From: an uncultured Eubacteriales bacterium
GTDB lineage: Bacteria; Bacillota; Clostridia; Lachnospirales; Lachnospiraceae
DNA: 7,847 nt
Assembly: GCA_902783795.1 (NCBI GenBank)
Contig: CACZSO010000301.1
Location: forward strand, 1-7,847
Reading direction: 5' to 3'
Each line of letters opens with the position of its first letter. Positions within the stretch are counted from its first letter, which is position 1. The translations under genes and the position numbers were made by a program. The notes beneath the pieces were generated by a model that made no database searches, was not told the origin of the DNA, and saw only the letters and a list, made by a program, of their open reading frames with translations. Shown in pieces: positions 1 through 5,801 of the stretch.

Positions 1-2
1 GA

Positions 3-116
3 GGTAACAGATCTTATAGGAATGTAAAGAGATATCTTCACAAGGGGAAAGGACCCGGCAAATCATTTATCCGGTACTTTACGGTTCCCGGAAAAAAGAT
101 TATATTAAGTCAATAA
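3..116 (+). CDS. Possible C-terminal end of an upstream gene (partial, unrecognised)
   Basis: One plus-strand frame is open from the left edge to a TAA at 114-116, giving about 37 residues rich in Lys, Arg and Gly and ending in FTVPGKKIILSQ. I do not recognise a family. An open frame of this length at a contig edge arises easily by chance, so this is weak. If it is real, the gene ends 17 bases before the HD-domain remnant and would be the preceding member of the same transcription unit. The candidate promoter and palindrome listed below would then lie inside coding sequence, which weakens them. Confidence 0.22.
   Translation, partial: GNRSYRNVKRYLHKGKGPGKSFIRYFTVPGKKIILSQ
23..42. promoter_or_regulatory. 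Imperfect 20-bp palindrome, possible operator
   Basis: TGTAAAGA and TCTTCACA form imperfect inverted arms around a short AT-rich centre; 16 of 20 positions agree with the reverse complement. It lies about 35 bases upstream of a candidate -35 box, where an activator could bind. It lacks the central CG of a CcpA cre site. It may instead be part of an upstream coding end. The regulator is unknown. Confidence 0.22.
78..106 (+). promoter_or_regulatory. Candidate sigma-A type promoter for the kinase-propeller-pullulanase operon
   Basis: TTTACG (78-83) is followed after 17 bases by TATATT (101-106), a 4/6 match and a 5/6 match to the housekeeping -35 and -10 hexamers at ideal spacing. It is the best candidate I see upstream of the operon, and transcription from it would first cross the HD-domain remnant. 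The call is weak because AT-rich stretches often give such matches and because an open frame may cover this region. Confidence 0.3.
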
Positions 117-133
117 AAGAAGAGAGTAATTAA

Positions 134-400
134 ATCACGGGGCTTGAAGATTTCGTCTCAAGTGGTAATGAACGGTTAGATAAGCAGCTTAAGCTTACAG
201 CTGAGATCCATAAGATGACATCGGTGCTGCGGCGGACGGTGCTGATCGACAGAAGCTGCCGGGAAAACGATGCTGAACATTCCTGGCACATCGGCGTCAT
301 GGCCATGCTGTTTTCGGAATATGCTGATGTAAAGCCGGACATAGGGAGGATAATGCGGTTGAAAAAGGCTGGATCCAGCCGTAAAAAGAGGATGCGATGA
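134..400 (+). pseudogene. Truncated HD-domain (YfbR-like) hydrolase, 5' remnant
   Basis: The frame opening at 134 reads TGLEDFVSSG, then an amphipathic stretch, then RENDAEHSWHIGVMAMLF and SEYADVKPDIGRIMRL. This is the start of the HD-domain phosphohydrolase family, where the His in AEHSWH is the first metal ligand. Family members normally continue into the His-Asp dyad and run to roughly 190-200 residues. Here similarity stops near base 361, and 12 unrelated basic residues follow before TGA at 398-400. The dyad and everything after it are missing, so no activity is expected. The homology begins at ATC (134-136), eight bases after the purine-rich AGAAGAGAG, as if the original ATG were mutated to ATC; the first in-frame ATG is at 215, without a clear ribosome site. 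The stop overlaps the kinase start as ATGA. I read it as the scar of a deletion that joined a decayed gene to the operon. Confidence 0.6.
367..380. repeat. Perfect 14-bp palindrome before the kinase start
   Basis: GGCTGGATCCAGCC is fully self-complementary. It sits just after the point where HD-domain similarity is lost and a few bases before the kinase ribosome site (AAGAGG, 386-391). It could be an operator or a recombination scar. Without a loop it would be a poor RNA hairpin. Confidence 0.35.
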
Positions 401-1314
401 GAGTTTTGGTTTTCGGTTCATTAAATGCAGACCATGTGTACCTGGTGGATCATTTTCTTCAGCCGGGGGAGACCCTTTCTTCAGAGGACCTGCAGTTTTT
501 CCCCGGAGGGAAAGGCTTGAACCAGGCTATCGCCCTGAAAAAGAGCGGAGCAGATGTCAGTATGGCAGGATGTGTGGGAAAAGACAGCGAAGCACTGCTT
601 CTGGGCGCACTTAAAGAAACCGGGGTCGATATTTCCTTGGTCCGTGTATCAGAGGCTCCTTCCGGCCATGCCATTATCCAGAACACGAAGGATGGGGAGA
701 ATAACATCCTGCTGTTTGGCGGGACGAACCAGATGATCGATGAAGCTTATGCGGATGAGGTTTTAACTCATTTCCAGACCGGCGATGTACTGATCCTCCA
801 GAACGAGATCAGTGCGCTTCCTTACATCATGGAGAAAGCTCATGAAAAGGGCATGGATATCGTCCTGAACCCATCACCGGCGGATGAGAAGATCCTGAAG
901 CTTCCGCTGCATCTTGTGGACATCCTGATCCTGAATGAAGTGGAAGGAGAAGCCTTGACCGGGATCAGTAAAGACCAGCCGGAAAGCATCCTGACATCTC
1001 TTCATGAAACTTATCCCCAGGCGAAGATCATCCTGACTTTGGGGGAAAGGGGCGCCATGTGCGCACAGGGCGTACAGACCCTGTCATGCCCGGCGTTTCC
1101 GGCAAAGGTAGTGGATACCACGGCAGCCGGCGATACGTTTACCGGTTATTTTATTACAGAGATCATGGCAGAGAAGGCTGTGGAAGAAGCCTTGAAGACT
1201 GCTTCCATGGCGGCATCCCTGGCGGTATCAAGAAAAGGGGCTTCCGTTTCTGTTCCTTTCCGGGACGAGGTGGAAGAAGCCCTGAAAAAGATCATAGATC
1301 AAGGAGGTTTTTAG
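397..1314 (+). CDS. Ribokinase-like PfkB-family sugar kinase
   Basis: The 305-residue product should transfer the gamma-phosphate of ATP to a sugar in the cytoplasm, most likely ribose or a related pentose. Its length matches ribokinases (about 300-310). The N-terminal GSLNADH (7-13) matches the ribokinase substrate segment, with N10 and D12 at the sugar-binding positions. GGKGLNQA (37-44) is PfkB signature 1. NPSPA (158-162) and LNEVEGEALTG (179-189) are usual ribokinase segments. DTTAAGDTFTGYF (240-252) is signature 2, with the anion hole and catalytic base D246. RKGASVSVP near the C-terminus matches the monovalent-cation region. ATG 397 follows AAGAGG by five bases and overlaps the stop of the HD remnant. 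Only one base separates its stop from the next ATG, so the two genes are surely cotranscribed. All key residues are present. Sugar specificity cannot be read from sequence alone, and the starch-degrading context leaves ribose in doubt. Confidence 0.9.
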   Translation: MRVLVFGSLNADHVYLVDHFLQPGETLSSEDLQFFPGGKGLNQAIALKKSGADVSMAGCVGKDSEALLLGALKETGVDISLVRVSEAPSGHAIIQNTKDGENNILLFGGTNQMIDEAYADEVLTHFQTGDVLILQNEISALPYIMEKAHEKGMDIVLNPSPADEKILKLPLHLVDILILNEVEGEALTGISKDQPESILTSLHETYPQAKIILTLGERGAMCAQGVQTLSCPAFPAKVVDTTAAGDTFTGYFITEIMAEKAVEEALKTASMAASLAVSRKGASVSVPFRDEVEEALKKIIDQGGF

Positions 1315-1315
1315 A

Positions 1316-2956
1316 ATGATTTATGGTATTCAGACATTTGGGATCAGGAGCCTGATCAAAGAGAACACAGAAGAACTGTATCAGAAACTCTCGGCAGCCG
1401 GGATCAACCACATCGAACCCTGTGTGGCCATCGGATATCTGGGCGGTTTTGAGCAGGTGATCTGGAGTGTGGACGAATGCATCCGTGAGTACGCGAAGAT
1501 GCAGCGCTATGGCTTACAGATCCTGTCGATCCACCTGTTCTCGGCGGATATCCTGGATATGACAGAGGAGATCCGGCGGCTGATCCAGGCGGTCCCGGTG
1601 AAGCAGGTGGTGGTGAATACGCCCCAGGACCTTTCCAGAAAAGGTCTTCTGGAAGGGGCATTCACTTATATGGCTCTGGCCGATACTCTGGCGGATCTTA
1701 AGGTCATAGTGGCGGTCCATAATAATGCGAAAGAGATCAGTACCCGGATCGATGACCTCTCAGCCTATGAATGGCTGATCAAGATGGGTCAGGGGAAACT
1801 CTTCATGCAGGTAGACACCGGCTGGCTGGAAGCCGGCGGCGAGGATCCGGAAGCCTTCCTCTGGAAGAATAAGGATGTGCTCTCTTCGGTGCATTTCAAG
1901 GATTTCGCAGACTTTTCAGATCTTAAGACGGAAGTGCCCTTTGGTGAAGGAGCGCAGGATGCGCTGGCGGTAGTGCAGTTTGCCCGGGCTAATGGCTTGA
2001 TGCAGATCTTTGACCAGGATACGTTTAAGGGCGATGTTTTTGCGGATGTTCAGAAGGCCGTCCAGAATGCCTCAGGCCTGGGCAGCGGCAGGACGAATAC
2101 CATCAGTTTCTTAAATGTGCTGAACGTAAAGACCGGGAAGATCCGGGTACTGCATGAATTCGACCATGTGATCGAAGCGCCTAACTGGCTGAAGACCCAG
2201 AATGCCATGATCTATAACGCTAACGGCCATCTGTTCCGTTATGATATCGCTTCAGATACCACAGAAATGATCGATACCGGACGCTGCAGCCGCTGCAATA
2301 ATGACCATGTCCTTTCTCCGGATGAGAAGTACATAGCCATCAGCTGCGGAGATCCTGACGAACCCGGCTTTTCTTCCTACATCTTCACTCTGCCCATTAC
2401 CGGCGGAGAGCCTAAGAAGATCACGGAAAAATCCCCCAGTTTCCTGCACGGCTGGAGCCCGGACGGCAAAGAACTGACGTACTGTGCTTTCCGCGGCGGA
2501 AACGACGGCGGCCGGGTGGTGGATATCTACACGATCCCGGCTGAGGGCGGCGAAGAAAAACCCCTGATCACCGGTGCTTTTAACGATGGTCCGGAATACA
2601 GTCCTGACGGGAAAGATCTGTGGTTCCATTCTACCAGGTCCGGCCTGATGCAGGTATTCCGTACCGGGCTGGATAACATTGACCCGGTACAGCTGACCGA
2701 GGACAATAACAACTGGTTCCCCCATATTTCCCCGGATGGGAAAAAGGTGGTCTATATCACCTATAAAGAAGGGGAGCTGCTGCCTTCCGAGCATCTGCCG
2801 AACATGCGGGTAGAGCTTTGGATGATGAATGTGGATGGCAGTGATAAACGGATGCTGACCTCACTTTTTGGCGGCCAGGGCACCATCAATGTGAATTCCT
2901 GGAATCCGGCATCGGATGAGATCGCCTTCGTCAGCTATGAATTAAAACATAAATAA
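1316..2956 (+). CDS. Fusion: sugar phosphate isomerase/epimerase-like TIM barrel + TolB-like beta-propeller
   Basis: The product has 546 residues and no signal peptide or membrane segment, so it should be cytoplasmic. Residues 1 to about 250 follow the AP-endonuclease-2 / sugar isomerase-epimerase pattern: VAVHNNAKE (132-140, with E140), VDTGW (166-170, D167), VHFKD (192-196, H193), VPFGEGAQD (207-215) and FDQDTF (232-237). E140, D167, H193 and D233 are the likely metal ligands; D233 stands where Glu (EQD) is usual. A Gly/Ser-rich linker (about 252-260) leads to a propeller with five clear PD40-like motifs: LSPDEKYIAIS (333-343), WSPDGKELTY (380-389), YSPDGKDLWF (428-437), ISPDGKKVVY (471-480) and WNPASDEIAF (529-538). 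NNDH, HGW, NDGPE, NNWFPH and GGQGTIN resemble stand-alone TolB-like proteins of Bacteroidota and Clostridia. AAGGAGG (1301-1307) lies eight bases before ATG; the kinase ends one base upstream and pullulanase starts 24 bases downstream. Activity is unknown. A lyase role for the propeller, as in oligogalacturonate lyase, is only inference. Confidence 0.85.
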   Translation: MIYGIQTFGIRSLIKENTEELYQKLSAAGINHIEPCVAIGYLGGFEQVIWSVDECIREYAKMQRYGLQILSIHLFSADILDMTEEIRRLIQAVPVKQVVVNTPQDLSRKGLLEGAFTYMALADTLADLKVIVAVHNNAKEISTRIDDLSAYEWLIKMGQGKLFMQVDTGWLEAGGEDPEAFLWKNKDVLSSVHFKDFADFSDLKTEVPFGEGAQDALAVVQFARANGLMQIFDQDTFKGDVFADVQKAVQNASGLGSGRTNTISFLNVLNVKTGKIRVLHEFDHVIEAPNWLKTQNAMIYNANGHLFRYDIASDTTEMIDTGRCSRCNNDHVLSPDEKYIAISCGDPDEPGFSSYIFTLPITGGEPKKITEKSPSFLHGWSPDGKELTYCAFRGGNDGGRVVDIYTIPAEGGEEKPLITGAFNDGPEYSPDGKDLWFHSTRSGLMQVFRTGLDNIDPVQLTEDNNNWFPHISPDGKKVVYITYKEGELLPSEHLPNMRVELWMMNVDGSDKRMLTSLFGGQGTINVNSWNPASDEIAFVSYELKHK

Positions 2957-2980
2957 AAATATAAAAAAGGGAGAAAAACC

Positions 2981-5722
2981 ATGAGCATGAGGATGAAGAG
3001 ATTATCGGCTCTTCTGCTGTCGTTTCTTTTGATCCTGGGACTTCTTTCCGCCTGCTCTAAGCAGGAATCAGTTACCACGGGAACCAGCCAGGAACCGGCA
3101 GAGACCAGCAGTACATCGTCACCTGAAAGCACGGAGGACAAAGAGCCGGAGAGTACACAGGAATCTACACAGGAACCCACGTCAGAAACTGCCTGGGATC
3201 CTGACAACGAGTATTTCCTGGAACCTGAAGAGGGCATGAAACAGCTGACCCTCTACTGGAACCGCGAGAACACAGATTATTCGAAAGCAGATGTCTGGAT
3301 GTGGTTCCCGGATAAGGACGGACAAGGATATCCGTTCTATCCTTGCGAGTATGGAGTGAAGTGTATGGTGAATATACCGGAAGATATTGATTCTGTGGGA
3401 TTTATCGTAAGGTATAACTGTTCCGACCCCGGCGGAAAATCCTGGGGCGAGGCCACAAAGGATTACGACGGAGACCGGTTTGCCGATGTTTCCGGCGGAG
3501 ATACGGAGATCTATCTGGTGAGCGGCGACGAAAACCAGTACAGCTCTGAAGACGGCGGAAAGACATTGATCACAGAGTCTGTCTTAAAGAGCGCGGCCAT
3601 CATCAGCATGAATGAGATCCGCTACTTCATCACGCCGGCCACCGCCCTCAGCGATGCCGGCCAGATCCATATCGAAAAGAACGGAGAAGCGGTGGAGATC
3701 GAAAAGGTCTCTAACCTGAACAACCAGGTGGTCACCGGTGTCGTCACATTAAAGGAAGAAGTGGATCTGACAGCTTCCTATACCGTGGAGATCGATGGCT
3801 TTACCGAGGGTGTGACAGCCTTCCCGGGCGCAGTTTTCGACTGTGATGAATTTGCTGAAAAGTATCATTATGACGGAGATGACCTGGGTGCTGTGGTTAA
3901 TGGAGACAATACGGTATTCAAGGTCTGGGCGCCTACCGCAAAGGAAGTCATCCTGAATCTGTTTAAAGAAGGAGACGGAGGAGATGCTTATGAACAGCTG
4001 CCCATGGAAAGAGCAGATAAGGGCATCTTTACGGCAGAAACAGCAGCGCCATACGGGACATATTACACCTATACGGTGACCACAGCTATGGGGACTCAGG
4101 AAGCGGTGGATCCCTATGCAAAAGCCACCGGTGTTAACGGTAACCGGGGCATGGTGGTGGATCTCATGGCAACGGATCCGGAAGGCTTTTCTCATACACC
4201 TTATGATCCTGGCTTTAAGTCCTATGAAGATGCGGTGATCTGGGAAGTCCATGTAAGGGATTTCTCAAATCAGGAAAATGGAAGCGCTTATCCCGGCAAA
4301 TATCTGGCCTTTACAGAGACCGGGCTTAAAAATGAAAGCGGAGAGGCCATCGGCATCGACTATCTGAAGGAGCTGGGCATCACCCATATCCATCTCCAGC
4401 CGGTCTATGACTATGCGACGGTAGATGAGTCCTCTGACAAGGCACAGTTCAACTGGGGCTATGACCCGAAGAACTACAATGTGCCTGAAGGCAGTTACTC
4501 CACAGATCCGTTCCACGGAGAAGTGAGGATCAATGAGTTCAAACAGATGGTGAAAAGCCTGCACGAGAATGGTATCGGTGTCATCATGGATGTGGTCTAT
4601 AACCATACCTACGATGCAAACTCGTGTCTGAACCGCATCGTCCCGTATTACTATTACCGGTATACCAGCTCCGGAGAGAATTCCAATGGTTCCGGCTGCG
4701 GCAATGAAACGGCTTCCGAACGGTATATGTTCCGTAAATACATGGTGGACAGCGTTTCCTACTGGCAGGAAGAATACCAGGTGGATGGCTTCCGTTTCGA
4801 CCTGATGGCCCTTCATGATACAGAGACCATGCAGGCCATCGAGACCGCTGTCCATACAGCAAATCCCCAGGCCCTGATCTATGGTGAAGGCTGGACCGGC
4901 GGCACTACCCCGCTGAATCCGAATATCCAGATGACCCAGAATAATTCGAAACAGGTCAAACGGACAGAAGGCGCTATCGGCAGTATCGCCGTGTTCAATG
5001 ACGAGATCAGAGATGGCCTGAAGGGCAGTGTGTTTGATGCCAAAGACCGGGCTTATATCAACGGCAAAGCTTCGAAAGCATCGGCCGCGAAGATCACCTT
5101 CAGCCTGGCGGGGGGCCTTAAATCCGCCGGTGTTTCCTGGTCCGTGAATGATGCCATGGTGGTGAATTACATGTCCTGCCATGACAACAACACGCTTTGG
5201 GATAAGCTGGAGATCTCCTGTCCGGAGGCATCGGAAGAGAAACGGCTGGCCATGAACCGGCTGGGCGCTTCCATCGTGATGCTGTCAAAGGGAACTCCCT
5301 TCATGCTGGCCGGCGAAGAATTCCTGCGCACCAAGGGAGGCGACTCCAACAGCTACATGTCCCCGGACCTGGTGAATAACCTGGAATGGGAAAAGATCAC
5401 GCCTGACAGCAATGAGAAGGCCATGTCAGAGTTCTACAAGATCTTGATCGGCTTAAGAAAGGACAATGCTTTCTTAAGGGATCCGGAAGTGACGGTAACT
5501 GCCGAAATCCTGAAAGATCTTTCCATCAGTGTACTGTGGGAGAAGGATGAAAAAGTCCTGGGCGCTGCCCTGATCAATCCCACCGGTGAAGAGGTGGAGA
5601 CAGAACTGCCGGATGGAAACTTCACCTTACTGCTTTATGACGATAAAGAAGCAGAAGAGGCTGTCACAGGAACGCTGAAAGCCCAGGGAATGAGCGTCAG
5701 CTTTGCTGCGGCAGAAGAGTGA
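2981..5722 (+). CDS. Surface lipoprotein type I pullulanase (GH13_14-like) with CBM41 and CBM48
   Basis: The 913-residue enzyme should hydrolyse alpha-1,6 branch bonds of pullulan, starch or glycogen on the cell surface. A Lys/Arg start and hydrophobic core lead to the lipobox LSAC (22-25), with C25 the lipidated residue. An acidic Ser/Thr/Pro linker follows (26 to about 75). Residues about 80-190 form a CBM41 starch-binding module (W93, W106, W108; SWGEATKDYDGDRF; EIYLVSGDENQYSS). An intermediate beta domain fills about 200-290 and a CBM48 / E-set domain about 295-395 (FKVWAPTAKEV). The GH13 barrel then carries the pullulanase signature NWGYDP (491-496), DVVYNH (537-542), GFRFD with nucleophile D607, YGEGW with acid/base E636, and SCHDN with D735. 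A C-terminal beta domain closes the protein, so it looks complete. AAGGGAG (2967-2973) lies seven bases before ATG 2981. No terminator separates it from the fusion gene upstream, so it is probably the last gene of the operon. Confidence 0.95.
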   Translation: MSMRMKRLSALLLSFLLILGLLSACSKQESVTTGTSQEPAETSSTSSPESTEDKEPESTQESTQEPTSETAWDPDNEYFLEPEEGMKQLTLYWNRENTDYSKADVWMWFPDKDGQGYPFYPCEYGVKCMVNIPEDIDSVGFIVRYNCSDPGGKSWGEATKDYDGDRFADVSGGDTEIYLVSGDENQYSSEDGGKTLITESVLKSAAIISMNEIRYFITPATALSDAGQIHIEKNGEAVEIEKVSNLNNQVVTGVVTLKEEVDLTASYTVEIDGFTEGVTAFPGAVFDCDEFAEKYHYDGDDLGAVVNGDNTVFKVWAPTAKEVILNLFKEGDGGDAYEQLPMERADKGIFTAETAAPYGTYYTYTVTTAMGTQEAVDPYAKATGVNGNRGMVVDLMATDPEGFSHTPYDPGFKSYEDAVIWEVHVRDFSNQENGSAYPGKYLAFTETGLKNESGEAIGIDYLKELGITHIHLQPVYDYATVDESSDKAQFNWGYDPKNYNVPEGSYSTDPFHGEVRINEFKQMVKSLHENGIGVIMDVVYNHTYDANSCLNRIVPYYYYRYTSSGENSNGSGCGNETASERYMFRKYMVDSVSYWQEEYQVDGFRFDLMALHDTETMQAIETAVHTANPQALIYGEGWTGGTTPLNPNIQMTQNNSKQVKRTEGAIGSIAVFNDEIRDGLKGSVFDAKDRAYINGKASKASAAKITFSLAGGLKSAGVSWSVNDAMVVNYMSCHDNNTLWDKLEISCPEASEEKRLAMNRLGASIVMLSKGTPFMLAGEEFLRTKGGDSNSYMSPDLVNNLEWEKITPDSNEKAMSEFYKILIGLRKDNAFLRDPEVTVTAEILKDLSISVLWEKDEKVLGAALINPTGEEVETELPDGNFTLLLYDDKEAEEAVTGTLKAQGMSVSFAAAEE
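3149..3172 (+). repeat. Two tandem imperfect 12-bp units in the pullulanase linker
   Basis: GAGAGTACACAG and GAATCTACACAG lie head to tail and agree at 9 of 12 positions, encoding ESTQ-ESTQ in the acidic linker after the lipobox. This probably reflects slippage in a low-complexity spacer that holds the enzyme away from the membrane. Confidence 0.5.
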
Positions 5723-5750
5723 TAAGGTTACGATAAGATCCATCACAACG

Positions 5751-5779
5751 AAGGTGCCGGGTGAAGAGCCCGGCACCTT
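5751..5779. terminator. Intrinsic, probably bidirectional terminator between convergent genes
   Basis: AAGGTGCCGGG (5751-5761) and CCCGGCACCTT (5769-5779) form a perfect 11-bp stem with a seven-base loop. It lies 28 bases after the pullulanase stop and 22 bases after the amylase stop on the other strand. The trailing T tracts are short (TTTGAATTAT on plus, TTCGTTGT on minus), so efficiency may be moderate. The position between convergent genes supports use in both directions. Confidence 0.8.
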
Positions 5780-5801
5780 TGAATTATGGATGAGTATAAG
5801 A

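Noticed and set aside
2252..2794. Minus-strand open frame (180 codons) opposite the propeller domain
   Set aside because: It is antisense to clear SPDG-repeat coding sequence, and I see no domain in it and no convincing ribosome site.
2957..2980. Separate promoter or terminator between the fusion gene and pullulanase
   Set aside because: The 24-base gap is AT-rich and holds just a ribosome site; no hairpin or paired -35/-10 boxes are visible.
3749..4252. Minus-strand open frame (167 codons) opposite the pullulanase CBM48 region
   Set aside because: It is antisense to a well-supported domain and its composition is not protein-like.
4265..5182. Long minus-strand open frame (305 codons) opposite the pullulanase catalytic domain
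   Set aside because: It lies wholly antisense to a gene with all its catalytic motifs. Its translation is His/Ile-rich with no family pattern, as expected from the codon bias of the sense gene.
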